A stretch of 64,000 nucleotides of DNA, from positions 1,364,001-1,428,000 of the forward strand of contig NZ_CP031124.1 of assembly GCF_003339525.1 (NCBI RefSeq), read 5' to 3'. Position 1 is the first letter of the stretch. The number at the start of each line of letters is the position of its first letter. The stretch is from Ephemeroptericola cinctiostellae. GTDB taxonomy: Bacteria > Pseudomonadota > Gammaproteobacteria > Burkholderiales > Burkholderiaceae. Position numbers and translations under genes: made by a program. This document shows positions 35,323-45,328 of this stretch, one piece after another. The notes below the pieces were generated by a model. That model did no database searches, was not told the DNA's origin, and saw only the letters and a program-made list of their open reading frames with translations.

Positions 35323-36114
35323 TCAATTGAGGTAAATCGTCCAAGCATAGTACAACGACAAGGCCATGCCTGTCAGAATCACGATGCGTTTCATCAACAC
35401 TGCGGGCAGTCGTTGAGCCATGCGCGTGCCGACGACACCGCCGATCACACCCGCAATAAATGCTGGCAGTGTATACGACCAAGCCACCAGCCCCATGCTG
35501 ATGAATGTCACCACAGCAATTGTGGAAATGACACTGGCGATTGCGTTTTTGTACGCATTATTACGCTGCATGTCGTGCACGCCAAACAACATCAGCATCG
35601 CCATCAACATCACCCCAAGGCCTGCGCTAAAAAACCCACCGTAAATCGCCAAAGCCAGTTGAATCAGAACGCCCCATACATTGGGCTGATCCAAGCTGAA
35701 ACTGCGTGAGGGCGTGGCTTGATGGGCATTGAAAAAATGATGGATGCGTGCGCCGCTCGCAAATAAAGCGGTGGCAATAAAAATCAAGACTGGAATCAGC
35801 ACGCGAAATCGGGCATTACCAATCGCCATCAATGCATACGCGCCAATCAGCGCGCCGAAGAGGCCAATGACGCACGCTCTGATTAAGGTTTTTCGCTCTT
35901 TCAGCAAAATGTTTCGATAGCCAATGCTCGCCAAAATGTGCCCCGGCCAGACTGCAACGGCGTTTGAAGCGTTCGCCAGCACAGGCGGCAAGCCCGCTGC
36001 CAAAAAAATCGGTAAAGTGAAAAATGTACCACCGCCAGCGACGGCATTGCACACACCCGCGATGAATCCAGTGAGGATGAGTAAAAAGAGGGTAAAAAGA
36101 TCAGGAGGGTTCAT
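35323..36114 (-). CDS. TSUP-family anion exporter (TauE/SafE)
   Basis: The 263-residue inner-membrane protein has the TSUP signature repeats: GFIAGVCNAVAGGGTFFTLP in the first half and YGGFFSAGLGVMLMAML in the second, with about eight helices. Family members move sulfite, sulfonates or related sulfur anions across the membrane. No neighbouring sulfur-metabolism gene points to a precise substrate. Confidence 0.85.
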   Translation of the reverse strand: MNPPDLFTLFLLILTGFIAGVCNAVAGGGTFFTLPIFLAAGLPPVLANASNAVAVWPGHILASIGYRNILLKERKTLIRACVIGLFGALIGAYALMAIGNARFRVLIPVLIFIATALFASGARIHHFFNAHQATPSRSFSLDQPNVWGVLIQLALAIYGGFFSAGLGVMLMAMLMLFGVHDMQRNNAYKNAIASVISTIAVVTFISMGLVAWSYTLPAFIAGVIGGVVGTRMAQRLPAVLMKRIVILTGMALSLYYAWTIYLN

Positions 36115-36201
36115 GATGTGCCCGTTAAGAGTCAGGCGTGATTATAACGGCTTCTGCTGTTGATTCATGCCCATTTATGGTGACTTAAGTGACGGCTCGG
36201 C

Positions 36202-36651
36202 CTATTGCTCATTTGGTCGCAGTGTTTTTATGGGGCGTGTGCCAATTTTCGCCCCCGTCACCTCATCAATCGCCACAACCTTGATTTCTGTGCCCGTTTC
36301 AGCATCAAAAAAACGGGTCAAGTGACCTTCTCCACAGTGTTTTCGTCCCCACTCGCCCAGCATAAATAAGACGGGCAATAGCTCTTGCCCAGCCGCTGTG
36401 AGCAGATACTCTTCACGAGGCGGACGCTCTGAATACAGGCGCTTTTCCAATAAACCGTGCTCCGTTAAGGCGGTCAAGCGACGGGTTAATATGGTGGGGG
36501 CAATGCCCAAACTTTTCCGAAATTGATCAAAGCGGGTCAAACCTGCATGGGCATCACGCAAAATCAAAAGGCTCCATGCATCACCAATCCGCTCGACCGT
36601 GTGGGCGATGGGGCAGGGCTCGTCAATAAAAGTGTTGTTTTTCATCATCAT
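36202..36651 (-). CDS. HxlR-family winged-helix transcription regulator
   Basis: The 149-residue protein has the HxlR start CPIAHTVERIGDAWSLLILRDAHAGLTRFDQFRKSLGIAPTILTRRL, a MarR-like winged helix with the conserved N-terminal Cys that often senses redox or electrophiles, then LLEKRLYSERPPREEYLLTAAGQEL. It is divergent from an SDR and a quinone-reductase-like gene, a classic arrangement in which the regulator controls both. A perfect inverted repeat stands between them. Confidence 0.9.
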   Translation of the reverse strand: MMMKNNTFIDEPCPIAHTVERIGDAWSLLILRDAHAGLTRFDQFRKSLGIAPTILTRRLTALTEHGLLEKRLYSERPPREEYLLTAAGQELLPVLFMLGEWGRKHCGEGHLTRFFDAETGTEIKVVAIDEVTGAKIGTRPIKTLRPNEQ

Positions 36652-36676
36652 TTCACATCAAAATTAAATAAGTATC

Positions 36677-36703
36677 GTTTTGATAGTGATTAAATATCAA
36701 AAC
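36677..36703. promoter_or_regulatory. Inverted-repeat operator for the HxlR regulator
   Basis: GTTTTGATA (36677-36685) and TATCAAAAC (36695-36703) form perfect 9-bp arms separated by 9 bp, in the 126-bp divergent gap. Related CGATAGTAAC and CGATGA half-sites follow near 36723-36745. The spacing suits a dimeric winged-helix protein. Confidence 0.6.
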
Positions 36704-36777
36704 AGTAGTAACATGATCTCAATTCGATAGTAACACCATTTCGATGAATAATCCATTCAAATATTAAAGGACACATC

Positions 36778-37545
36778 ATGCAACTCAAAGGAAAAACCAT
36801 TCTCATCACGGGTGGTGCTTCAGGCATAGGTTTGGAAGCGGTTAAGCAATTTTTAGCGAACGGCGCACAAGTCATCATCACGGGACGAAATCAGAGCAAG
36901 CTCGATGCGGCCAAAAAAATGTACCCTGGCATCACAGCCATTAACAGTGATGTGGCAAAAGCCGAAGATGTGCAAACCTTACTCAAGCAAGTCCAAGCCA
37001 TGGGTGGCATTGACATACTGTACAACAATGCAGGTGTGGTGAGTCAGCCCAAGAATTTAGGCATAACGAATGCGGCACATGCCGAGGCGGCTGAATATGA
37101 AATGGACATCAATTATTTGGGCATCATTCGCATGAATAATGCATTCATGGACATGCTCAAAAGTAAGCCCGAGTCTGCCATCATCAACACCTCATCTATT
37201 TTGAGCTACCAGCCTTTTAACCTAAGCCCGACTTATGCAGCTTCCAAAGCAGCGGTGCGCTTCTACACCGAATCGCTGCGCAATCACCTGAAAATCATCG
37301 ATGGTTCAGTTAAAGTGTTTGAGCTTTTACCACCACTGGTTGCAACAGACATGGCCGAAGGCATGCCCGCCAAAGCCATCAGCCCAGAAACTTTGGTGAA
37401 TCATTTGATCTCAGGGTTGAAAAAAAACCAGTATGTCATTCGCGTCGGTGACACCAAGGTCATTTATTTTTTAAGTCGTTTTTTTCCAAAAATGGCACAT
37501 AAAATATTGAACTCAGCACAAACAGATCCAATGCTCCGAGCATAA
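36778..37545 (+). CDS. Short-chain dehydrogenase/reductase
   Basis: The 255-residue NAD(P)-dependent oxidoreductase has the Rossmann motif LITGGASGIGLEAVKQF, NNAGV, the catalytic Ser in INTSSILSYQPF and YAASKAAV (Tyr-x3-Lys). It resembles the DltE-like branch of SDRs. AAAGGA precedes the start. It is followed by a quinone-reductase-like gene 47 bp downstream and controlled, by position, by the divergent HxlR protein. The substrate is unknown; a role in handling reactive carbonyls or quinones fits the set. Confidence 0.9.
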   Translation: MQLKGKTILITGGASGIGLEAVKQFLANGAQVIITGRNQSKLDAAKKMYPGITAINSDVAKAEDVQTLLKQVQAMGGIDILYNNAGVVSQPKNLGITNAAHAEAAEYEMDINYLGIIRMNNAFMDMLKSKPESAIINTSSILSYQPFNLSPTYAASKAAVRFYTESLRNHLKIIDGSVKVFELLPPLVATDMAEGMPAKAISPETLVNHLISGLKKNQYVIRVGDTKVIYFLSRFFPKMAHKILNSAQTDPMLRA

Positions 37546-37592
37546 AAAATAACAGCAATATACTGTCAATCTACATCTCAAAAGGAAAAATA

Positions 37593-38594
37593 ATGAAAGC
37601 ATTTGTTGTTCATCACTATGGTAAAAAACATGATTTGCAGCTGGTTGATGTACTTGAACCTCAGGTACAAGAGGATGATGTCTTGGTTCAGGTGCATGCG
37701 GCAGCCATTAATTTATTGGATGCCAAAATTAAAAATGGGGAATTTAAACTGCTGTTGCCCTATAAAACACCATTCATTCTTGGGCATGATGTGGCGGGTG
37801 TCGTGGTGAAAGTGGGTGCCAAGGTCCGTCGATTCAAAATTGGTGATGAAGTGTATGCACGTCCAGCCGATCACCGTGTGGGCACATTTGCTGAGTTTAT
37901 TTCAATCCATGAAAATGATGTGGCGATGAAACCCAAAAACTTGACGATGGAAGAAGCCGCATCCATTCCGTTGGTGGGTTTAACGGCTTGGCAAGCATTG
38001 GTTGAAAAAGCCCAGCTTAAAAAAGGGGAAAAAGTATTCATTCAAGCAGGCTCTGGCGGGGTGGGGACATTTGCCATTCAACTGGCGAAACACATTGGTG
38101 CAACTGTAGCGACCACCACCAGCACTGCGAATGCGGCATGGGTTAAAAGCCTCGGTGCCGATGTGGTGGTTGATTACAAAAAAGAAGATTTTGAGGCGGT
38201 TCTTAAAGGCTACGATGTGGTGTTGAACAGCCAAGACACACCCACGCTCAAAAAATCATTGCGAGTGCTTAAATCAGGCGGTAAGTTGCTGTCTATTTCA
38301 GGACCTCCTGACCCCGCGTTTGGGCAAGACAGTCAGGCGGGGTGGTTTCTAAAAAATGTATTCAGACTGATCAGCGCGCGTGTTCGTCAGCAAGCCAAAC
38401 AATTAAATGTGAGTTATTCATTTTTATTTATGCGAGCCAACGGCGCACAACTCGAGCAAATCACTCGACTCATTGAAACAGGTGCAATCCGCCCTGTGGT
38501 GGATAAGGTGTTTCCATTTGAAGCCATGAATGAAGCGATGGCCTATGTGGAAACAGGACGAGCGAAGGGTAAAGTGGTCATTAAGATGAAATGA
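37593..38594 (+). CDS. Zinc-independent MDR oxidoreductase, quinone-reductase-like
   Basis: The 333-residue protein is a medium-chain reductase: GHDVAGVVVKVGAKVRRFKIGDEVYA, then the NADPH-binding VFIQAGSGGVGTFAIQLAKHIGA. The structural and catalytic zinc Cys residues are missing, which fits the QOR/NADPH:quinone reductase-like class. It ends RAKGKVVIKMK as in that group. AAAGGAAAAAT precedes the ATG. It is co-directional with the SDR under the HxlR operator. Confidence 0.9.
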   Translation: MKAFVVHHYGKKHDLQLVDVLEPQVQEDDVLVQVHAAAINLLDAKIKNGEFKLLLPYKTPFILGHDVAGVVVKVGAKVRRFKIGDEVYARPADHRVGTFAEFISIHENDVAMKPKNLTMEEAASIPLVGLTAWQALVEKAQLKKGEKVFIQAGSGGVGTFAIQLAKHIGATVATTTSTANAAWVKSLGADVVVDYKKEDFEAVLKGYDVVLNSQDTPTLKKSLRVLKSGGKLLSISGPPDPAFGQDSQAGWFLKNVFRLISARVRQQAKQLNVSYSFLFMRANGAQLEQITRLIETGAIRPVVDKVFPFEAMNEAMAYVETGRAKGKVVIKMK

Positions 38595-38858
38595 TTGATG
38601 GTCCGTCTGGAGGATTTAAAAGTCCTGCCACGCATGGTTGCTGTATGGCACATGTTCTTTTATTTTTTAGACGCATGATCACAGCGCAAGTGTAGGCTGT
38701 TGACCTCATGCCATGCGTTTGGTGTTAAAAGTTGTTAAATTTCATTAAAAGTTTTTATTTTTGATAAATAAGCTACAAATGAAACCATTTAATATTCTTC
38801 TTTTTGAGTTCTAACTGCGCTAAGATGTCGCATATTAAAAACACGAGGAATAACCCAA

Positions 38859-39833
38859 ATGGGACACAACGAACACCCTATTCACGAACATGCTCAAACC
38901 ATGCGCCATGATTGGACGCAAGATGAAATCGCTGCTTTGTATGAGTTGCCATTCATGGATTTAGTGTATCAGGCACAGACCATGCACCGTCAATTTATTG
39001 GCACACATACCATTGAAAAAGCGGTTTTATTGAACATCAAAACAGGTGCATGCCCTGAAGACTGTGGCTATTGTTCACAATCGGCACATTACGATACGGG
39101 ACTGGAGCGCGAAAAACTCATGCCAGTGGACGAAGTATTGATCGCTGCAAAAAATGCCAAAGACGCAGGTGCGCAACGCTTCTGCATGGGGGCGGCATGG
39201 CGCAGCCCACCCGCATCGGCGATGCCTGCATTGATTGAAATGATTGAAGGTGTGAACGCATTGGGATTGGAAACCTGCATGACTTTGGGTATGCTCAAGC
39301 AAGAACAAGCGGCAACGCTTGCAGAAGCGGGTTTGGATTTCTATAACCACAACATCGACACTTCACCCGAGTATTACGACAAAGTTGTGACCACTCGAAC
39401 ATTCAATGACCGCATCGATACATTGAACCAAGCGCGTTCTGCGGGTTTGAAACTGTGTACGGGTGGCATCCTCGGTATGGGCGAATCGCGGGTGGATCGC
39501 ATCAGTATGTTGCAAATATTGGCGCACATGTCACCGCATCCAGAATCGGTACCGATTAATCGCCTCGTTCCGATTGAAGGCACACCTTTGGCGGATGTCG
39601 ATCGCATCGATGATGAAGAGTGGATTCGCACCATTGCTGTGGCGCGCATCATCATGCCTTCAACGACATTGCGCCTCGCGGCGGGTCGCCATGAGTTGGA
39701 CTGGGCGGCACAAAACCTGTGTTTCATGGCGGGTGCGAATTCGGTGTTTTATGGTGAAAAATTATTGACCACGCCGAATGTGACCGTGGATGAGGATAAT
39801 CGCAAAGTCTTTCAATTGAAGCAAGTGAGCTGA
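38859..39833 (+). CDS. bioB: Biotin synthase
   Basis: The 324-residue radical-SAM enzyme inserts sulfur into dethiobiotin. [16 protein letters not shown] holds the CxxxCxxC for the 4Fe-4S cluster, and the later [21 protein letters not shown] and [10 protein letters not shown] carry ligands of the 2Fe-2S cluster, including the Arg. Length is normal. bioB stands alone here, without bioA, bioF or bioD neighbours in the window. The 264-bp gap upstream has no recognisable gene or BirA box. Confidence 0.97.
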   Translation: MGHNEHPIHEHAQTMRHDWTQDEIAALYELPFMDLVYQAQTMHRQFIGTHTIEKAVLLNIKTGACPEDCGYCSQSAHYDTGLEREKLMPVDEVLIAAKNAKDAGAQRFCMGAAWRSPPASAMPALIEMIEGVNALGLETCMTLGMLKQEQAATLAEAGLDFYNHNIDTSPEYYDKVVTTRTFNDRIDTLNQARSAGLKLCTGGILGMGESRVDRISMLQILAHMSPHPESVPINRLVPIEGTPLADVDRIDDEEWIRTIAVARIIMPSTTLRLAAGRHELDWAAQNLCFMAGANSVFYGEKLLTTPNVTVDEDNRKVFQLKQVS

Positions 39834-39856
39834 TTGAGCCTGATGTGTTTGCATTT

Positions 39857-39889
39857 AAAAAATCCCTTGCTTTGGCAAGGGATTTTTTG
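39857..39889. terminator. Bidirectional terminator between bioB and acnA
   Basis: TCCCTTGC, TTTG, GCAAGGGA with an A-run before and T-run after, placed between the convergent bioB and acnA-ompA frames. Confidence 0.88.
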
Positions 39890-39912
39890 TTGAGTCGTTG
39901 ATTTTATGACAT

Positions 39913-42900
39913 TTACATTGTTTTATAAGCAATCCGACGGTTTTTCAAACGGCCTGATTCCGTCGTGTTGTCAGCGACAGGCATGGTGTCGCCGTAGCCT
40001 TTTTCTGTCATCATGGCAGCGGGCACACCATTGGCGATGAGGAAGTTACGTACGGCTGCCGCACGTTTGTCTGACAAGCTGAGGTTGCCTGCAGCATTGC
40101 CTTTGTTGTCGGCGTGACCGCCGATTTCAAATTTAAAGTCTTGTTTGGCTTTCAAAAATTCCGCAGCTTTTTTCAAAACAGCTTGGTTGTCTGCTGGGAT
40201 GGCCGTGGAGCCGCTGGCAAAATTAATGATTTGTAAGCTGAGTGCGTCCAATACTTGTTGGCCTGAGGCATCGGCTTTGAGGGCATTCAAAGCATCCATT
40301 GCGCTGCCAGTGGCTGTTTTGGCGGCTTCAGCAATGTCCAATGCATTGACTTTCATGGTGTCGCCAAAATAATTTTGCAATTTATCTTTGAGGCTGGCGG
40401 CAGTGCCTGACAACGTCATGGTGTCGCCATCAACGCTCATTTCTGCGCCTGGGAGCTTGAACAGGTCAAACATGCCCGTGATTTTGCTTGTCCATGTCGA
40501 TGGTTTGACATCTGCACTGACTGTGAGGTTGTTGATGTAATTGCCTTCACCGAAGACTTTTTTCAGTTCAGCATCAATGGCCGCTTTGATGTCTTCGCTG
40601 GGCACAATGCCTGAGAGCTCAAATTTGCCATTTTTGTTCACACCCATGAGTTGTATGGGTTTGGTGGCAACAGGTTGTTCTGCCGATTTAGCGAGTGCGG
40701 CGGAAGCTGCTGGTGCGACGGCTTTAGGGGCTTCGATGGTTTTGTCCCATACGCCACAGCCACGGAACAGAAGGGCAACCAATAGGGCAGCGACACCAGC
40801 ACCCACCCATTTGCTTAGGCTGCTGGATTCGGGATGGGGTGTTGTGGTTTTGTATTCGGTTGAAGTTTTATTTGAGTCGTTTGTCATTGCTGTTTGTATC
40901 ACCTTATGTTCGTCATGCTGCCCATGACTTAACGCTGCGCCCGCCGCAGCCACGCCAGCACTTGCTGCCGTGCCGCCTGCGATTTTACCACTGTTATCGA
41001 GCAATTGGCGAAGGACAAAAGGTAAAATTCCACCGTGACGGTAGTAATCAACCTCAATGGGGGTGTCAATGCGATTTTGCACTTGAACGTGTGCACTTGT
41101 TCCATCTTTTTTATGAATCATCAACGTCATGTCTTGTTGTGGTGTGATGTCATCGTTGACGCCGATGATGTCGAACGTCTCATTGCCTGTGATGTCAAGA
41201 CTTTCTGCGGATTCGCCATTCTTAAACTGTAGGGGCAAAACACCCATGCCGACCAGGTTGGCGCGGTGGATGCGTTCAAATGATTTGGCAATCACCGCTT
41301 TGACACCAAGCAGTTGCGTGCCTTTTGCCGCCCAGTCACGTGATGAGCCTGTGCCGTATTCATCACCCGCAAAAACGATGGATGGGGTGCCGTTGGCGAG
41401 GTATTTCATCGCTGCGTCGTAGACGGTGGTGTATTCGCCATTGCACAGGGTGTAGCCACCTTCGATGCGTGAGCCATCGGCATTGGCTGGTAGCATGAGA
41501 TTTTTCACGCGGACGTTGGCAAATGTGCCGCGCACCATGACATCATGGTTGCCACGCCGTGAGCCGTAGCTGTTAAAGTCCTGTGGCCGCACGCCTTGAG
41601 ATTCCAACCATTGACCCGCCGGTGTGCTGGCTTTGAACGAGCCTGCGGGTGAAATATGATCGGTGGTGACCGAATCGCCGAGCACGAGCAGGGCTTTCAT
41701 GCCCGTCAACCCTTTGATGGGGTCTGTGGACATTTTAAAGTGATTGAAAAAAGGCGGTTGAGCGATGTAGGTTGATTTTGGCCATGAATACACTTGTCCT
41801 GTGGGTGCTGGTACTTTTTTCCAGAGGTCAAGGTCTTTGGTAAAATCGGTGTAGAGCAATTTAAACACTTCGGGGTCAAATGCAAACTTGAGTACGTCGT
41901 TGATTTCATCTGAGGTCGGCCAAATGTCACGCAGATAAACGGGTTGGCCATCGTTGCCAGTGCCCAAGGGTTCGCTGCTCAAATCTGTGTTCATGTGACC
42001 GGCAATCGCGAATGCGACCACCAGCGGTGGACTGGCGAGGAAGTTGGCTTTGATGTTTGGGTGAATGCGGGCTTCAAAGTTGCGATTGCCTGACAAGACC
42101 GCTGCGGCAATCACATCGTTGCTGAGAATGGCCTCATTGATTTCAGGTGCGAGGTCTCCTGCATTGCCGATACAGGTCGTGCAGCCAAAGGCGACCACAT
42201 TGAAACCGAGTTGGTCGAGGTAAGCCTGTAAACCTGATTTGTTCAAATATTCAGCGACCACACGTGAGCCTGGGGCCAGTGAGGTTTTGATGTGTGGTGC
42301 GACTTTCAAACCTTTTTCCACCGCCTTTTTCGCCAGCAGACCCGCCGCGAGCATGACATTTGGATTGGAAGTGTTGGTGCATGACGTGATTGCTGCCAAC
42401 ACCACGTCGCCGTGACCCAGTGTGCTTTCGCTGCCTTCGATGGCAAAGCGCTCGTTTTCTGCACCTGCTGTTTTGTTGAAACCATTGTCCGCTGTGGATG
42501 CGCTGAGTAAATGGTTGAATGTGGTTTGCATGTCGGTCAAAGCGATGCGGTCTTGTGGGCGTTTGGGCCCTGCAAGCGAGGGCACAATGCTGTGCAAATC
42601 AAGTTTGAGGTGCGTTGAGTAATCAATTTCACCTGCACGTGGCACACCATATAGGTTTTGTGCTTGGAAGTAGGCCTTAAATGTGGCAATTTCGGTCACA
42701 TCGCGCCCCGTTTTGCTCATGTAATCAACGGTTTTGTCATCGACAGGGAAAAAGCCCATGGTCGCCCCATATTCGGGAGCCATATTGGCGATGGTGGCGC
42801 GATCGGTGACAGACAGACTGGCTGTGCCTTCACCGAAAAACTCGACAAATTTACCCACCACTTTTTCACGGCGCAGCATTTCAGTGATGGTCAGCACCAA

Positions 42901-43689
42901 ATCGGTTGCGGTCACACCGTCAAGTAAACTGTTCGACAATTCAACGCCCACCACATCAGGCGTGAGGAAATACACGGGTTGACCGAGCATTGCCGCCTCA
43001 GCCTCAATGCCACCGACGCCCCAACCCACGACACCGACACCGTTGATCATGGTGGTGTGCGAATCAGTGCCCACCAAAGTGTCTGGGTAATACACACCGT
43101 TTTTCACATGCACGCCACGAAACAGGTATTCGAGGTTGACCTGATGCACGATGCCGATGCCTGGAGGCACAACTTTGAATGTATCAAATGCCTGCATGCC
43201 CCATTTCATGAATTGATAACGTTCATTGTTGCGCTCAAACTCCAACTCCATGTTGTGGCGCAAAGCAGTTGGTGACGCGTATTGATCCACCATCACTGAG
43301 TGGTCAACCACCAAGTCCACCGGCACCAGCGGCTCAATGATCTTTGGATTGTGATTCATTTTTTCCGCTTCATTGCGCATCGCTGCGAGATCCGCCAATA
43401 AAGGCACACCCGTGAAATCCTGCAACACCACACGCGACACCACAAAAGGAATTTCATCCACACGTGCGGCATTGGGTTGCCAATGGGCGAGTTGCTGAAT
43501 GTGCTCAGCAGTGATCTTTTTGCCATCGTAATTGCGTAAAACTGATTCGAGAACGATTCGAATTGACACGGGCAATCGGGAAATCTTCGCCATGCCAATG
43601 GCTTCGAGAGCAGGCAGGCTGTAAAATTGTGCCGTTGTGCCGTTGCCAGCAGTGAATGTTTTAAGGGTGTGGTGGAGGTTGTGTGGCAT
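39913..43689 (-). CDS. acnA: Aconitate hydratase AcnA read in frame into an OmpA-domain protein
   Basis: One uninterrupted frame of 1258 residues. Residues 1-about 899 form a full Acn[13 protein letters not shown] and [11 protein letters not shown] supply the three cluster Cys, and [38 protein letters not shown] and the terminal [13 protein letters not shown] are present. A 35-residue Ala/Gly-rich stretch follows, then [12 protein letters not shown] (ATG, complement 40885-40887) starts what looks like a 324-residue inner-membrane protein with one helix ([21 protein letters not shown]), a BON-like part and an OmpA C-terminal domain ([14 protein letters not shown].. [28 protein letters not shown]). 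The acnA ATG has AGAGGA upstream. Either a true fusion or two genes whose stop was lost. Confidence 0.88.
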   Translation of the reverse strand: MPHNLHHTLKTFTAGNGTTAQFYSLPALEAIGMAKISRLPVSIRIVLESVLRNYDGKKITAEHIQQLAHWQPNAARVDEIPFVVSRVVLQDFTGVPLLADLAAMRNEAEKMNHNPKIIEPLVPVDLVVDHSVMVDQYASPTALRHNMELEFERNNERYQFMKWGMQAFDTFKVVPPGIGIVHQVNLEYLFRGVHVKNGVYYPDTLVGTDSHTTMINGVGVVGWGVGGIEAEAAMLGQPVYFLTPDVVGVELSNSLLDGVTATDLVLTITEMLRREKVVGKFVEFFGEGTASLSVTDRATIANMAPEYGATMGFFPVDDKTVDYMSKTGRDVTEIATFKAYFQAQNLYGVPRAGEIDYSTHLKLDLHSIVPSLAGPKRPQDRIALTDMQTTFNHLLSASTADNGFNKTAGAENERFAIEGSESTLGHGDVVLAAITSCTNTSNPNVMLAAGLLAKKAVEKGLKVAPHIKTSLAPGSRVVAEYLNKSGLQAYLDQLGFNVVAFGCTTCIGNAGDLAPEINEAILSNDVIAAAVLSGNRNFEARIHPNIKANFLASPPLVVAFAIAGHMNTDLSSEPLGTGNDGQPVYLRDIWPTSDEINDVLKFAFDPEVFKLLYTDFTKDLDLWKKVPAPTGQVYSWPKSTYIAQPPFFNHFKMSTDPIKGLTGMKALLVLGDSVTTDHISPAGSFKASTPAGQWLESQGVRPQDFNSYGSRRGNHDVMVRGTFANVRVKNLMLPANADGSRIEGGYTLCNGEYTTVYDAAMKYLANGTPSIVFAGDEYGTGSSRDWAAKGTQLLGVKAVIAKSFERIHRANLVGMGVLPLQFKNGESAESLDITGNETFDIIGVNDDITPQQDMTLMIHKKDGTSAHVQVQNRIDTPIEVDYYRHGGILPFVLRQLLDNSGKIAGGTAASAGVAAAGAALSHGQHDEHKVIQTAMTNDSNKTSTEYKTTTPHPESSSLSKWVGAGVAALLVALLFRGCGVWDKTIEAPKAVAPAASAALAKSAEQPVATKPIQLMGVNKNGKFELSGIVPSEDIKAAIDAELKKVFGEGNYINNLTVSADVKPSTWTSKITGMFDLFKLPGAEMSVDGDTMTLSGTAASLKDKLQNYFGDTMKVNALDIAEAAKTATGSAMDALNALKADASGQQVLDALSLQIINFASGSTAIPADNQAVLKKAAEFLKAKQDFKFEIGGHADNKGNAAGNLSLSDKRAAAVRNFLIANGVPAAMMTEKGYGDTMPVADNTTESGRLKNRRIAYKTM

Positions 43690-43888
43690 GGAAATCCTCT
43701 TAATGTGTGGTTGGGGTTTGCAACTGAGCATATAAGGAAAAGCTGTTTCTATTGTACACCTTGCGGATTTGAGGCGGGTTGTGTTGATGAGTGCCTTCAT
43801 CTCAGCTCATTTCAGTTCAATTTCAATGGCTGTGAAGTGAATGGCTGAAAAAGCATTTGTTTTTGAAAGCCGATTTATTATTTTATTA

Positions 43889-44631
43889 GGGTCTTAGGAA
43901 GCAGAATTCAATAACGGCTCATCTCGCAGCATGTTAAGAAGCACTTTATACAAGTCGCTTTTGCGATGGTTAAACCTAAATTCAGTTTCCTTCAAATGCA
44001 GTAAAAATGTGTTTTTCGGAACGCCGTTAAACTGAACCAAACGACGTTTAGCATAGCTCCAGAATGATTCTATCCCATTCACATGATTAGAACCATTTAC
44101 AAACTCATCGGCACCATGATTCACCCGGAAGTGTTTATCAAACCCGATGTCCACCAAGCCATTATAGCCGCGCCAACCATCGGTATGGATAACGCTGTTA
44201 ATGTCTGCTTTCCCACGAATAATGGCTTGCAGGCTGGCTTTGGAAGCATCAGGCACAATCTCAGTGTAGATATTGCCATCACGTTTGAGTAAACCAAACA
44301 CGATGGTTTTACCTGAAGCACCACGTCCGCGTTTACCTCGAACACGATGCGGACCAAAATATGATTCGTCGGCTTCCAACTCTCCTTTGAGTGGTGAGCC
44401 TTGGAGACAAACAATCACCAAACGACGACGAATCTTGAGGTAAATGGTGTTGATTGAACGAACGGATATGCCGCTTAACGCAGCACATTCCGTTGCCGTT
44501 AAATCAAGGGCAAAATACCGTAAAATTTGGCGAAACTTCGCTTCGCTAATTTTTGAATGTTTGAAGTACTTGTTTTTCATTTGGTCTCAAGAGCTTAGCG
44601 CATATTTTAATGCGTTTGCTTCCTAAGACCC
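43889..44631. mobile_element. IS1595-family insertion sequence (IS1016-like)
   Basis: 743-bp element bounded by 15-bp perfect inverted repeats: GGGTCTTAGGAAGCA (43889-43903) and its complement (44617-44631). TTTATTA abuts both ends (43882-43888 and 44632-44638), consistent with a target duplication of 7 bp or an imperfect 8. It lies between the acnA promoter side and the lytic transglycosylase gene, in an AT-rich gap, and damages no gene. Confidence 0.9.
43894..44580 (-). CDS. IS1595-family transposase
   Basis: The 228-residue DDE transposase begins MKNKYFKHSKISEAKFRQILRYFALD with a helix-turn-helix (TATECAALSGISVRSINTIYLKIRRRL). It has the acidic residues in ELEADESYFG, HTDGWRGYNGL and HVNGIESFWSYAKRRL, the ISXO2/IS1016 type. 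The frame is complete, so the element could be active. The stop falls inside the left inverted repeat. It catalyses cut and join of the element ends. Confidence 0.92.
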   Translation of the reverse strand: MKNKYFKHSKISEAKFRQILRYFALDLTATECAALSGISVRSINTIYLKIRRRLVIVCLQGSPLKGELEADESYFGPHRVRGKRGRGASGKTIVFGLLKRDGNIYTEIVPDASKASLQAIIRGKADINSVIHTDGWRGYNGLVDIGFDKHFRVNHGADEFVNGSNHVNGIESFWSYAKRRLVQFNGVPKNTFLLHLKETEFRFNHRKSDLYKVLLNMLRDEPLLNSAS

Positions 44632-44778
44632 TTTATTATATTAGGCACTCTTTTAATTTAGAGTGTAAAGGATGTGCTGAAAACTGATTTTTTGCTTGAA
44701 AACGATTGAAATGATACAAAATTAAAAAAAATCACCAGTGGGGAAGTCACATCACATGCGGATGGGTATAATTTCTAA

Positions 44779-45296
44779 ATGAATATAAATGCAAAAAAAT
44801 TTCTTTGTGTATGTGTATCGTGCTGTCATTTGGTTTGGTTGCATGCGGCTCGACCCCAAAAGGCTCCGATGCGCGTGCGTACGCGCGGGTTAAGGATTGG
44901 CGCAGCGTTTTGGATTTGCGCAGTTTAGAACGACAATATGATTTGCCCAAAGGTTTATTGTCTGCAGTGATGCACCAAGAGTCAGGTGGTAAAGCCAATG
45001 CGCGCAGCCATGTGGGCGCGGGTGGTTTGTTTCAAATCATGCCCGCGACGGCTCGCTCTTTAAATTTGGACGATGCTTATCGTCCAGAGCCTGCGGCCAA
45101 AGCGGCAGCCGTGTATTTGTCACAACTGTACAGCCATTATCACAGTGATTTGAAATTGACCTTGGCGGCCTATAACTGGGGCATCGGCAATGTGGATCGC
45201 TACCTTGCCAGTGGTGCGTCTGGTTTTGATGACATGCCTGAAGAAACAAAGGTTTACATCAGTCGAGTGACCAAGCTGAGACGATTCTATGATTAA
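44779..45296 (+). pseudogene. Lytic transglycosylase lipoprotein with frameshifted signal peptide
   Basis: The SLT domain is complete (GLLSAVMHQESGGKANARS with the catalytic Glu, GLFQIMPATA, AAYNWGIGNVDRYL) and is open from ATG 44805, but that start gives only a stub signal, MCMCIVLSFGLVAC. The better start, ATG 44779, is one base out of frame: adding an A to the A7 tract at 44793-44799 gives MNINAKKISLCMCIVLSFGLVAC, a full lipoprotein signal. A TATAAT at 44767-44772 would put the transcript start almost at that ATG. The enzyme cleaves peptidoglycan from the outer membrane. It may be phase-variable, recently broken or a homopolymer read error. Confidence 0.75.
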
Positions 45297-45322
45297 AAAA
45301 AGGCGCATCATGCGCCTTTTTT
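45295..45322. terminator. Bidirectional terminator between transglycosylase and nadC
   Basis: GGCGCA, TCA, TGCGCC with seven A before and six T after, between convergent genes; the A-run overlaps the transglycosylase stop. Confidence 0.88.
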
Positions 45323-45328
45323 AGTTCT

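Noticed and set aside
43690-43800. Upstream extension of the aconitase frame
   Set aside because: The internal ATG at complement 43687-43689 begins a normal AcnA N-terminus after AGAGGA; the 37 extra residues look non-coding.
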